Shown: positions 8,075 to 15,333 of the stretch, piece after piece
Position numbering within the stretch: position 1 is the stretch's first letter
Layout of the letters: each line of letters starts with the position of its first letter
Source of the DNA: an uncultured Acidimicrobiaceae bacterium
Lineage (GTDB): Bacteria > Actinomycetota > Acidimicrobiia > Acidimicrobiales > Ilumatobacteraceae
Assembly (NCBI GenBank): GCA_903904615.1
Contig: CAIVDG010000382.1
Location: 1 to 37,462, forward strand
Direction of reading: 5' to 3'
DNA length: 37,462 nucleotides
Notes under the pieces: model-generated
The model's database searches: none
Told to the model about the DNA's origin: nothing
What the model saw: the letters and a program-made list of their open reading frames with translations, nothing else
Made by a program: the position numbers and the translations under genes

Positions 8075-9763
8075 CTAGTTCGTTGTGTGGCGTTCGTATG
8101 CGCCAAGAACCGCACGGAACGATGCCGAGATGATGTTGGGGTCGCTACCAACGCCCCAGCGAACGTTTCCGTTGCCGTCTGTGGTCTCCACATACGCCAC
8201 CGCTGTTGCTTCAGAGCCTTGCCCCATGGCATGTTCGGCATAGTCAACTACATCGATGGTGACGCCCAAGCCCTCGCACACCGCATGAACAAATGCATCA
8301 ATCGGGCCGTTTCCTTCGCCGGTGATGGTGATGTGCTGGCTATCAACAATGAGTTGAGCGGTGATGTTTGTGGTGCCCGATACCGAATCGCTCTTCAGTT
8401 CGTGGCTGTGTAATCGAACGCGAGGCGTCTCGGGGAAGTACTCGCTAGAGAAGGTGTCCCAGATGATGGTGGGGCTGACTTCAGTACCAGAGTCTTCCGT
8501 GATGTTTTGGATGGTCTTTGAAAATTCAATTTGCAGACGTCGCGGAAGATCGAATCCGTGTTCTTCTTTCATGATGTATGCAACGCCGCCCTTGCCGGAC
8601 TGGCTGTTCACACGAATCACCGCTTCGTAATTGCGGCCCACATGCTTTGGGTCAATAGGCAAGTATGGAACACCCCAGGTGTCGTAGTCCTTTGGCAGCG
8701 CTTCAAAGCCCTTCTTGATGGCGTCTTGGTGACTGCCCGAGAATGAGGTGTACACCAGATCGCCAACATATGGATGACGTTCAGGGACAGGCAAACGGTT
8801 GCAGTACTCGGCCACACGACGCAACGCATCAATGTTGGAGATGTCAAGTTCAGGGTCAACGCCATTCATGAACATGTTCATTGCAACGTTGATGAGATCG
8901 AGGTTGCCGGTGCGTTCACCATTACCGAACAAGGTTCCCTCAACACGGTCAGCGCCTGCCATGATGCCGAATTCAGCAGCTGCGGTGCCGGTGCCTCGGT
9001 CGTTGTGTGGATGCAAAGAAATGATGACGGTGTCACGATTCTTGATGGTGCGAATGAACCATTCAATAACGTCGCCGTACACGTTGGCGGTGTAACACTC
9101 AACAGTTGCAGGCAAGTTCAAAATGAGTGGGTTAGTAGTTGTTGGCTGAATGATGTCCATCACTGCTTCGCACACTTCAACGGCGTAGTCCGGTTCGGTC
9201 AGCGTGAAACTCTCGGGGGAGTATTCATAACGCAAGTTGGTGCCAGCCAACATCGGCTCGAATTCTCGACACAACTTTGCCGCCTCAACCGCAATTTGCT
9301 TGATGCCATCTTTGTCCAGTCCAAACACCACACGACGTTGCAGTGGGTTGACGGAGTTGTAGAAGTGAACGATTGCGTTCTTGGCACCTTTCAAACATTC
9401 ATACGTGCGCTCGATGAGCTCGGGACGGCACTGCACCAACACTTGAATGGTGACGTCATCGGGAATGAGGTCTTCTTCAATGATCTTTCGAACAAAGTCG
9501 TAGTCCGGTTGGCTAGCGGAAGGGAACCCCACTTCAATTTCTTTGAAACCCATGTTGACCAATGCTTTAAACATGCGCAGTTTGCGTTCGGGGTCCATGG
9601 GGTCAATGAGAGCTTGGTTGCCGTCGCGAAGGTCAACGCTGCACCACATGGGTGCTTTGGTGATGGTGGTGTTCGGCCATGTGCGGTCTGTAAGAACAAC
9701 AGGAACCCATGGCTTGTACTTGTCGAAGGGCATCTGCTTCGGAGTCACGTTCTGTGGTGGCAT
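8075..9763 (-). CDS. leuA: 2-isopropylmalate synthase (actinobacterial/fungal type)
   Basis: A 562-residue enzyme that condenses acetyl-CoA with 2-oxoisovalerate, the first committed step of leucine synthesis. Start MPPQNVTPKQMPFDKYKPW is typical of the long type-2 LeuA. The TIM barrel carries the metal-binding DLRDGNQAL segment and HPHNDRGTG; GNGERTGNLDL is the second signature. The C-terminal regulatory domain, from about 430, contains HITITGEGNGPIDAFVHA, as in LeuA dimerisation domains that bind leucine in feedback inhibition. SD AAAGGA lies 8 nt upstream of the ATG. The 5' leader holds a complete leucine attenuator (separate entries). The ferredoxin gene follows 27 nt downstream and may be cotranscribed. 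Confidence 0.96.
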   Translation of the reverse strand: MPPQNVTPKQMPFDKYKPWVPVVLTDRTWPNTTITKAPMWCSVDLRDGNQALIDPMDPERKLRMFKALVNMGFKEIEVGFPSASQPDYDFVRKIIEEDLIPDDVTIQVLVQCRPELIERTYECLKGAKNAIVHFYNSVNPLQRRVVFGLDKDGIKQIAVEAAKLCREFEPMLAGTNLRYEYSPESFTLTEPDYAVEVCEAVMDIIQPTTTNPLILNLPATVECYTANVYGDVIEWFIRTIKNRDTVIISLHPHNDRGTGTAAAEFGIMAGADRVEGTLFGNGERTGNLDLINVAMNMFMNGVDPELDISNIDALRRVAEYCNRLPVPERHPYVGDLVYTSFSGSHQDAIKKGFEALPKDYDTWGVPYLPIDPKHVGRNYEAVIRVNSQSGKGGVAYIMKEEHGFDLPRRLQIEFSKTIQNITEDSGTEVSPTIIWDTFSSEYFPETPRVRLHSHELKSDSVSGTTNITAQLIVDSQHITITGEGNGPIDAFVHAVCEGLGVTIDVVDYAEHAMGQGSEATAVAYVETTDGNGNVRWGVGSDPNIISASFRAVLGAYERHTTN

Positions 9764-9817
9764 TTCTGGTTCCTTTGTGGGCGAGTGAGTGGAGTGTGGG
9801 GGCTGATTCGGGCAAAC

Positions 9818-9846
9818 AAAAAACCCCCTGCCTGGGCAGAGGGTTT
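9818..9846 (-). terminator. Intrinsic terminator of the leuA attenuator
   Basis: Read on the minus strand, AACCCTCTGCC (9835-9845) pairs with GGCAGGGGGTT (9822-9832), one G-T wobble, followed by a run of T to 9818. This is a strong Rho-independent terminator lying between a leader peptide and leuA, the expected place for an attenuator. Confidence 0.9.
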
Positions 9847-9847
9847 C

Positions 9848-9873
9848 GACAGCAGCGATATTCGGCTGCTGCC
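9848..9873 (-). promoter_or_regulatory. Pause / alternative hairpin of the leuA attenuator
   Basis: On the minus strand GGCAGCAGC (9865-9873) pairs with GCTGCTGTC (9848-9856), a 9-bp stem with one wobble and an 8-nt loop. It starts 1 nt after the leader-peptide stop codon. By position it is the 1:2 (pause) hairpin whose arm would be covered by a terminating ribosome. An alternative antiterminator pairing is expected but I could not identify it with certainty. Confidence 0.65.
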
Positions 9874-9874
9874 G

Positions 9875-9910
9875 TTACATAAGGAGGAGGAGGCTGGAGG
9901 ACAACGTCAT
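9875..9910 (-). CDS. leuL: leuA leader peptide MTLSSSLLLLM
   Basis: An 11-residue ORF, ATG 9910 to TAA 9875-9877. It contains five Leu codons, four of them consecutive (CTC CTC CTC CTT). It is followed at once by a pause hairpin and an intrinsic terminator and lies 111 nt upstream of leuA. This is the classical arrangement in which leucyl-tRNA shortage stalls the ribosome in the Leu run and prevents terminator formation. No SD precedes it. A -10-like TAGCCT 8 nt upstream suggests a leaderless or nearly leaderless start. It is too short for standard gene finders. Confidence 0.87.
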   Translation of the reverse strand: MTLSSSLLLLM

Positions 9911-9918
9911 TGCTGGTC

Positions 9919-9926
9919 AGGCTATA
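9919..9926 (-). promoter_or_regulatory. Probable -10 element of the leuA leader transcript
   Basis: The minus strand reads TATAGCCT, giving TATAGC or TAGCCT hexamers 8-10 nt before the leader-peptide ATG. No convincing -35 is seen. The hexamer TAGCCT recurs at the same distance before nadA and greA. Confidence 0.5.
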
Positions 9927-9934
9927 CGCCAAAG

Positions 9935-9972
9935 CGGCCGAGCGCCACCCCAAAGGGCGCAGCGCCCGGCCG
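9935..9972 (-). terminator. GC-rich hairpin terminator after the homospermidine synthase gene
   Basis: CGGCCGAGCGCC (9935-9946) is nearly the reverse complement of AGCGCCCGGCCG (9961-9972), with one internal mismatch. An inner GGGCGC/GCGCCC arrangement (9955-9967) is also possible. It lies 22 nt past the stop codon of the upstream minus-strand gene and just before the leuA leader promoter. There is no U tract, as in many actinobacterial terminators. Confidence 0.6.
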
Positions 9973-9994
9973 TTCGTACTTTGTCTATGAAGCC

Positions 9995-11482
9995 TTAGGC
10001 GTCGCCAACAAGGAAGTTGCCGAACTGCCACGGATCGCTGGGGTCCAGCAGGTCTCCGTGATCGGCCCATTTGTTGAAAATGTCTTTGCGGCTACGAAGC
10101 GGAGTCCAGTCGGTCGGTCCGGAGAACTGTGTTCCTAGGTATGGCCGAGCCTTTTCCAAGATGTATTCGTGCGGCAAGTCGTCGGGCACGCAGAGTCCCT
10201 TGTTCGGCTCGTCAATCATCCACTGAATGGCCGACACGATGGACGCCGCCACTTGCAATGTGGTTGCACTTTGGTGAGGGAGAATCGCGCGCGCTTCGTC
10301 AATAGACAGAAGTGAGCCTGTCCACCATCCGGTGAAGTCGTGACCCAAAAGCAGTACACCAAGTTCGTCGCGTCCGCTGATGATTTCATCATTCAACAAA
10401 CGTTGTTTTGGCTGCATCTCCCAGTCACGCATCTGCAATTCACGAACCGAAGCAATTGCATCGTTTGATGGGCAGTACGCATAGTGAACGGTGGGTCGAT
10501 AAATGTCGACACCGTTTTCATCGCGAACAGTGAGGTGATGACACATGGTGTACGCCTCGCCATGACGAATAACCATGCCGTGTGTCTCTCCACATGGCAC
10601 CCAGGAACGCACCAAAGTGTTCATGCCGGGTTGCGCAATACAAATTTGATTGCTGGGGCCGTCGTCCTCGTGCTTATATGCGCGAGGAGGGAGACGCTTT
10701 TCGTGTGTTCCCCAGCCAAGTTCTGCAGGTGCAATGCCTTCTTCGTAGAAGCCATCTACAGACCACGTGTTGACAAACTCGTTCACTTCTTTTGGCTTGT
10801 TCGAGATTTGCGTATCGCGCTCTGCAATGTGAATCACTTTGGTGCCGCTCAACATGGCCAACTTGTTGAACTCGCTGTTCGCAAGTGCTGATTCCATCGC
10901 ACTCTGCCGATTTCCTGCACGACCTTCGGTGAGAATCTTTGTTGTGATCTCGGCGAGTGCCTGCTTCACAAAGTGACTCACAAGGCCTGGGTTTGCACCA
11001 TGTTCGAGAACGGCAGTTGCTCCGCTGTTGCCACCCCATGACTCCACCATCTTTCGAAGAGATTGGTGCCGCACATAGAGAGTGCGATCAAGCGGGTGCG
11101 TGTTCGCCATGTCTTCGTATGGATCCCACAGTTCAACGGAGGTGTTCAAATAACGAACGCCATGTTCGTGACACCAGTTGAGAATGGTGGGTGCATCGAT
11201 GTTCCATGCAAGGTCAAGAAGCAGATCGCCTTCGGAGACCCGAGCGGAGAGGAACTCGTCCAGGTTCTCTGGGGTGACACGACCAATTTCGTAGGTCACG
11301 CCCATTGCAATGAGATCTGCAATGCGTTCACGATTGTCGAGGAAGTCGACCACCGTGATGCTGTTGGGTGCAATCTTCACGTCGCGAACGAGAAGTGGAA
11401 GAGTGCACTGGGCAACACCGCCGCAACCAAGAACGAGGACGCGGCGGGGGATAAGAGATGTTGAAGCGTTAATGGGTATCAG
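9995..11482 (-). CDS. hss: Homospermidine synthase (saccharopine-dehydrogenase-like fold), non-standard start
   Basis: The protein resembles bacterial homospermidine synthase (Hss), which makes homospermidine from putrescine and/or spermidine using NAD as a bound cofactor. Recognisable family stretches are HGANPGLVSHFVKQAL, GTKVIHIAERDTQ, FVNTWSVDGFYEEG, PAELGWGTHE, YRPTVHYAYCP, DELGVLLLGHDF, YLGTQFSGPTDWTP and DPWQFGNFLV. The first ATG/GTG/TTG is GTG 11380, but that removes the first Rossmann strand. In the same frame, codons upstream encode VLVLGCGGVAQCTLPLLVRD, the expected NAD-binding glycine motif. The frame is open back to a TAA at 11483-11485 without any ATG/GTG/TTG. The coordinates given start at CTG 11482, immediately after that TAA (TAACTG); ATT 11473 or readthrough are alternatives. 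From CTG the length is 495 residues, near the usual 470-480. Polyamine genes are absent nearby. Confidence 0.85.
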   Translation of the reverse strand: MIPINASTSLIPRRVLVLGCGGVAQCTLPLLVRDVKIAPNSITVVDFLDNRERIADLIAMGVTYEIGRVTPENLDEFLSARVSEGDLLLDLAWNIDAPTILNWCHEHGVRYLNTSVELWDPYEDMANTHPLDRTLYVRHQSLRKMVESWGGNSGATAVLEHGANPGLVSHFVKQALAEITTKILTEGRAGNRQSAMESALANSEFNKLAMLSGTKVIHIAERDTQISNKPKEVNEFVNTWSVDGFYEEGIAPAELGWGTHEKRLPPRAYKHEDDGPSNQICIAQPGMNTLVRSWVPCGETHGMVIRHGEAYTMCHHLTVRDENGVDIYRPTVHYAYCPSNDAIASVRELQMRDWEMQPKQRLLNDEIISGRDELGVLLLGHDFTGWWTGSLLSIDEARAILPHQSATTLQVAASIVSAIQWMIDEPNKGLCVPDDLPHEYILEKARPYLGTQFSGPTDWTPLRSRKDIFNKWADHGDLLDPSDPWQFGNFLVGDA

Positions 11483-11632
11483 TTACCCGCGCTCTGCAGT
11501 GACGGAGTCGTCACTGATGAGTTCGTCCAGCGATTCGCTGAACTCCGGTTCTGCTGGCACGAGCAATGCTTGCCAGTCGTATGCGATTCCTTTTCGGCCA
11601 CATGTCTGTGTTCCGTCGAGTTGTGCGTCCAT
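11483..11632 (-). CDS. 49-residue small protein of unknown function, upstream of and in frame with hss
   Basis: ATG 11632 is preceded by an excellent SD (AGGGAGGAG, 5 nt spacing) and encodes 49 residues: start MDAQLDGTQTCGRKGIAYDW, then an LLVPAEPEF segment and an acidic tail ending SVTAERG. It has one Cys, no membrane segment and no signal peptide. Its TAA directly abuts the first possible codon of the homospermidine synthase frame, and both are in the same frame, so the two are either translationally coupled or parts of one protein interrupted by a stop. I do not recognise the family. A role as a leader, regulator or N-terminal module of the synthase is possible but unproven. Confidence 0.65.
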   Translation of the reverse strand: MDAQLDGTQTCGRKGIAYDWQALLVPAEPEFSESLDELISDDSVTAERG

Positions 11633-11934
11633 GAGAACTCCTCCCTGGTGGGTAGAGGGTTCGCCCGTGGCGGGTGGCGCACGCCGTTGTCTGTTGACCC
11701 GGTTCGTACGACTTTTGCTCGGTGCTGATCCGTGAGTGGTTGGTCCTTTCTGCGCGAGGCTTTCCCGCGTCAGGATGGGAAAAACTAACGGAATGAATTG
11801 CCTCTTGCTCGCATTTTTGCGAAAAGTTCATTCTGTCTTGGTTGGTCAGCCCTCCGGCGTTTCAGACGTGAATGCAGGGGCAATGGCAAAATGGCTATAT
11901 TTGAGCAATAACTTAATTTTAAAGAGGAGACACA
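11633..11934. promoter_or_regulatory. Divergent intergenic region between the small gene/hss and the FMN monooxygenase
   Basis: About 300 nt without a supported gene. The left part is GC-rich and serves as the 5' leader of the small gene. The right part is A/T-rich and holds a possible -10 TATATT (11896-11901) and the SD AAAGAGGAG just before ATG 11935. Nested inverted repeats at 11791-11833 have their own entry. The composition change within this stretch marks the left edge of the accessory block. Confidence 0.6.
11791..11833. repeat. Nested inverted repeats in the divergent intergenic region
   Basis: The outer arms GAATGAA (11791-11797) and TTCATTC (11827-11833) enclose a perfect inner inverted repeat TCGCA-TTTT-TGCGA (11809-11822). 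The pair could form a cruciform or RNA hairpin, or be an operator of a dimeric regulator for one of the divergent units. Confidence 0.5.
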
Positions 11935-13080
11935 ATGCCGAGGATTAGCACAGCCATGCCTCATGATCTTTCGGATGGACTAACTCCCCTTGAGCGCGCG
12001 GCGCAAAACAAGATGATTCTTGGTCTCTTTATTCCCTTGCAGAACGGGGCCTGGACTCCGTCGCTATATCCACGGGGAACGGATTGGACATTCGACTACA
12101 ACGCTGAATGCACAGTGCGTGCTGAAGAGCTGGGTTTTGACCTGGTCTTTGGTCTTGCACAGTGGCACGGTGCGGGTGGGCTAGGCGGTGAAATGAGATT
12201 CCGTGAGAACACGCAGGACCCACTCCTCGTCACAGCCGGTCTTGCTGCATTGACGCACAACATCATGTTGATATCAACGGTTCATGTGCTGTACGGGTGG
12301 TCTCCACTGTTGTTGGCAAAGTACGCCGCAACGCTCGACCACATGTCGAATGGGCGTTGGGGAATAAATATGGTGACAGGAATCAAATCTGAAGATTTTG
12401 AAATGTTTGGTATTGAGCCAATAGAACACGACCAGCGATACGAGATTGCCGATGAGTTAATGAATGTAATGAAGCAATTGTGGGAATCTACTGAGAACAT
12501 TGATTTTGATGGTGCGCATTACAAGATGAGAAAAGGTTTTGTCTCACCAAAACCAAAATATGGACGACCAATCTTGGTGAACGCGTCGAGTAGCGGCGTG
12601 GGAGTTAATTTCGCGGCTAAACATTCAGACTTGTTGTTCATTACGCGACCTGCGGGGTCTGACGTGTATGGGTTGTTGAAAGAACACAACATGAAGATTA
12701 AGAAGCAGGCACTTAACTCAGGACATTCCGTTCGAACAATCATCAATCCACATGTCATTGTTGCGGACACGGAGAAAGAAGCAAAGGCTCGCAAACAAGC
12801 GTTTATTGACCACGCAGATCCGGTCGCACTAGATAATTTCTTTAAGTTCATCACTGGAGGCGACACCGTTTCATGGAAAGGTGCGATGCGCGACGATCTT
12901 GCGGTGGGAGGAAATATGCAGATGGTTGGAACGCCGGAGCAAGTTGTGGAGAAAATGTTGAAACTCCATGATTGTGGAATTGATGGAATTCAAGTGAATT
13001 TTTATGACTATCTTCCAGATATGGAGTATTTTGGCGAACGAGTGATTCCTTTAATGAAGGAAGCTGGGCTTCGAAATTGA
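11935..13080 (+). CDS. LLM-class FMN-dependent monooxygenase, RutA/SfnG-like
   Basis: A 381-residue luciferase-like monooxygenase. The segment LGLFIPLQNGAW at about residue 29, the FDLVFGLAQWHG region, AALTHNIMLISTVHVL, the LDHMSNGRWGINMVTG signature and ERVIPLMKEAG at the end follow the order seen in RutA (uracil ring-opening oxygenase) and SfnG (dimethylsulfone monooxygenase). These enzymes use FMNH2 from a separate reductase and O2; no flavin reductase gene is in the window. The SD AAAGAGGAG is strong. The stop overlaps the TTG start of the rhodanese gene (TTGA), so both products are probably made together. Codons are more A/T-ending than in flanking housekeeping genes. The substrate is unknown; C-N or C-S bond oxidation is inferred from the family. 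Confidence 0.88.
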   Translation: MPRISTAMPHDLSDGLTPLERAAQNKMILGLFIPLQNGAWTPSLYPRGTDWTFDYNAECTVRAEELGFDLVFGLAQWHGAGGLGGEMRFRENTQDPLLVTAGLAALTHNIMLISTVHVLYGWSPLLLAKYAATLDHMSNGRWGINMVTGIKSEDFEMFGIEPIEHDQRYEIADELMNVMKQLWESTENIDFDGAHYKMRKGFVSPKPKYGRPILVNASSSGVGVNFAAKHSDLLFITRPAGSDVYGLLKEHNMKIKKQALNSGHSVRTIINPHVIVADTEKEAKARKQAFIDHADPVALDNFFKFITGGDTVSWKGAMRDDLAVGGNMQMVGTPEQVVEKMLKLHDCGIDGIQVNFYDYLPDMEYFGERVIPLMKEAGLRN

Positions 13081-14669
13081 GTAGTCGTCCCGTCTCAGTT
13101 GTTCAACTTCGAGAGTGGCTTCATGATGGGCAAGAAATCGCCATCATTGATGTCAGTGAGGGTGGTCCATTTGCAGACGCACATATTTTGGTTGCATCAA
13201 ATGTTCCACCTGCACAAATAGAGGTTTCACTTCCCGCTTTGGTGCCGCGTCGTGCAACTCGATTGGTCATCACTAGTTCTGACGGATCTGACACACGCAA
13301 CGTTGCGAATTTGTTGGCATCCTCTGGGTACTCACAAGTCTTTGTCCTTGATGGCGGAAACATGGCGTGGAATGCAGCCGGGTATCGGTTGTTTTCTGGT
13401 AGCAACATAGTCTCGAAAGCTTTTGGAGAGTTAGTAGAGAAAGAGTGCGACACACCTCACATTGAGGCTGAAGAATTGTCACAATGGCTCAACAACAAAA
13501 AAGACTTCTATCTTTTTGATTCTCGACCACTTGCCGAGTTTCGCACGGTGAGTTTGCCTGGTGGTACAGATTGTCCCGGAGCAGAACTTGTATATCGAGT
13601 GTCGGGGGCAGTGAACAATCCGAACCTGCCCATCGTTGTCAATTGTGCTGGTCGGACTCGTTCAATTATCGGAGCACAGAGTTTGCGTGAAGCTGGATTT
13701 CCTAATCCCGTTTTTGCATTAAAGAATGGCACTATGGGTTGGCAAATTGCTGGTTATACCGTGGAAACAGGCAAGTCCAATGTCCTTCCAGAACCAGCGA
13801 GCGAGGGGCTATCGCTTGCTATCAAACGTGCTCGGGAAGTTGCAGCGCGTCACAATATCCGGTTTGTTTCATTTGAAGAAGCACAAGCACTTTGTAGCGA
13901 TTCAGATCGAACTACTTATTTATTTGATGTTCGACAACCCGATGTTTACGCACGAGGACACGTTGCGGGATCAATCAATGCGCCTGGAGGTCAATTGGTC
14001 CAAGCGACGGACATGTTTGTCGCTGTGAGAAACGCTCGGTTAGTTCTCGTTGATGACCACTGTGTTCAATCTGTGATGACTGCGCATTGGTTGTCAAGGA
14101 TGGGCTGGGATGTGTACGTACTGCACGACGCAGGTGTCCATATGACAGAAACCGGACTTGAACTCGGAGCGTCACTGAGACATCCTCATTCAGATGTAAG
14201 AACCGTCAATGTTCGCAAGTTGCATGAACTCATGGAAATTGGCGAATGTGATGTCATCGATGTTGGTGAGAGTTACTGGTATCGACAGGGCCGAATACCA
14301 AAGTCTTGGTACTCGAAGCGTGCAAGTCTTCAACAGGCGCTACAACGCTTTGCGGTGGATCGACCCTTGATTTTTGTTTGTACGCATGGAGCAACTTCTC
14401 CATTTGCAGCAAGTGATGCCATAGATTTTGGTTTTTCTGACGTCTCTGTTCTTGAAGGTGGTCGTACTGCTTGGCGACAGCAGGGAAATACAGTTGAGAC
14501 GATCGATATGGATGATGACAACTTTCTGCTTTCTGCCACCGACGATATGTGGTACCCGCCTTGGTCTAGAAAAGACGGAGTTCGGGAAGCAATGATTGAG
14601 TACCTCACGTGGGAGGTAGGGCTCACAGAGTTAGTTGCAGAAGAAACGTATCTTTCTTTTGAAATATGA
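13077..14669 (+). CDS. Four-domain rhodanese (sulfurtransferase-like) protein
   Basis: A 530-residue protein of four consecutive rhodanese domains (about 1-115, 120-240, 255-370, 375-490) plus a C-terminal tail. Only domains 2 and 4 carry a cysteine at the active-loop position: Cys190 (NCAGRTRS) and Cys435 (CTHGATS). Domain 1 has Ser (TSSDGSDTR) and domain 3 has Asp (VDDHC), so these are likely inactive. Rhodaneses carry persulfide sulfur on the loop Cys. It starts with TTG 13077 inside the stop of the monooxygenase gene. The coupling suggests that sulfur released by, or needed for, the oxygenase reaction is handled here (inference). No signal peptide is present. The 3' end converges on the TetR gene with a 7-nt gap. 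Confidence 0.9.
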   Translation: MSSRPVSVVQLREWLHDGQEIAIIDVSEGGPFADAHILVASNVPPAQIEVSLPALVPRRATRLVITSSDGSDTRNVANLLASSGYSQVFVLDGGNMAWNAAGYRLFSGSNIVSKAFGELVEKECDTPHIEAEELSQWLNNKKDFYLFDSRPLAEFRTVSLPGGTDCPGAELVYRVSGAVNNPNLPIVVNCAGRTRSIIGAQSLREAGFPNPVFALKNGTMGWQIAGYTVETGKSNVLPEPASEGLSLAIKRAREVAARHNIRFVSFEEAQALCSDSDRTTYLFDVRQPDVYARGHVAGSINAPGGQLVQATDMFVAVRNARLVLVDDHCVQSVMTAHWLSRMGWDVYVLHDAGVHMTETGLELGASLRHPHSDVRTVNVRKLHELMEIGECDVIDVGESYWYRQGRIPKSWYSKRASLQQALQRFAVDRPLIFVCTHGATSPFAASDAIDFGFSDVSVLEGGRTAWRQQGNTVETIDMDDDNFLLSATDDMWYPPWSRKDGVREAMIEYLTWEVGLTELVAEETYLSFEI

Positions 14670-14676
14670 ATGAGGG

Positions 14677-15333
14677 CTAGTTCTCAAGAGTGTGGAGATA
14701 TGCGACAATCATCTCAGTGAGTTCGTGAAGAACGATGTCTGGTTGCCCCAATCCAAGGCCAATGCGGTCGAGCGAAGCGACTCCTGCGTCAATAATTAAA
14801 CGAGCAATAGCGTCACTTCGTGTTGCCGACACCTGCGGGTAGCGCTCGTGCAGAGCAGTGGCCAGTGCATCTGCTGACTTTTCATCTTGTTCAACCCCAA
14901 GGTCATACAAACTTGGAATCACTCGCACTGCATTCCGAAGAACAGTTCCGCCCGGAGTGGTAAGTCGCAGATCAAGAAGAATCCGCAGAGTCTCGTGTAC
15001 CCATTTATGTAAATCAATAGTTTTGTCAAAAAGCGAAAGCCGATTTTGAAGATAGTTCACACGGTCGGTTTCAAATCTGATGAACAGCTCGGTGAGTAAA
15101 GCGTTCTTGTCTGTGAAATAGTGGTACAAAGTTCCAACGTTAACTTCGGCCTGATTTGCAACAGCGTTAGTGTTGAAACCTTCGATACCTTGAGATTGAA
15201 GAACGTCCAGAGAGGCCTTGAGTATGCGCTGAACTGTTGCCTCTGATCGTTGTTGTACGGGAGTAGCGCGTCGATGACTTCCTGATGGGGAAGTGCGCGA
15301 CTCATCCGTTGACTTTTGACCTGTCCTAGGCAT
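14677..15333 (-). CDS. TetR-family transcriptional regulator
   Basis: A 218-residue protein. After a charged, Ser/Thr-rich N-terminal tail of about 30 residues comes a TetR DNA-binding domain: a helix ILKASLDVLQSQG, then the helix-turn-helix FNTNAVANQAEVNVGTLYHYF with the family hallmark GTLYHYF. The C-terminal part is a ligand-binding, dimerising helical domain. It is the last gene of the minus-strand unit with the amidohydrolase and CoA ligase, overlapping the amidohydrolase end by 8 nt (ATG 15333; GTG 15339 is an alternative start). It probably represses this accessory block; candidate operators are the palindrome at 18583-18592 and possibly the repeats at 11791-11833. Confidence 0.9.
   Translation of the reverse strand: MPRTGQKSTDESRTSPSGSHRRATPVQQRSEATVQRILKASLDVLQSQGIEGFNTNAVANQAEVNVGTLYHYFTDKNALLTELFIRFETDRVNYLQNRLSLFDKTIDLHKWVHETLRILLDLRLTTPGGTVLRNAVRVIPSLYDLGVEQDEKSADALATALHERYPQVSATRSDAIARLIIDAGVASLDRIGLGLGQPDIVLHELTEMIVAYLHTLEN

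Noticed and set aside
8774..10138. A 454-codon open frame on the plus strand across leuA
   Set aside because: It is antisense to the clearly conserved leuA, runs through its attenuator and the hss 3' end, and its product is rich in Val, His, Asn and Cys with no recognisable domain. It is a shadow of leuA codon structure.
11633..11760. Riboswitch in the leader of the 49-residue gene
   Set aside because: The leader is GC-rich and can form small stems near the SD, but it matches no riboswitch core that I can recognise.
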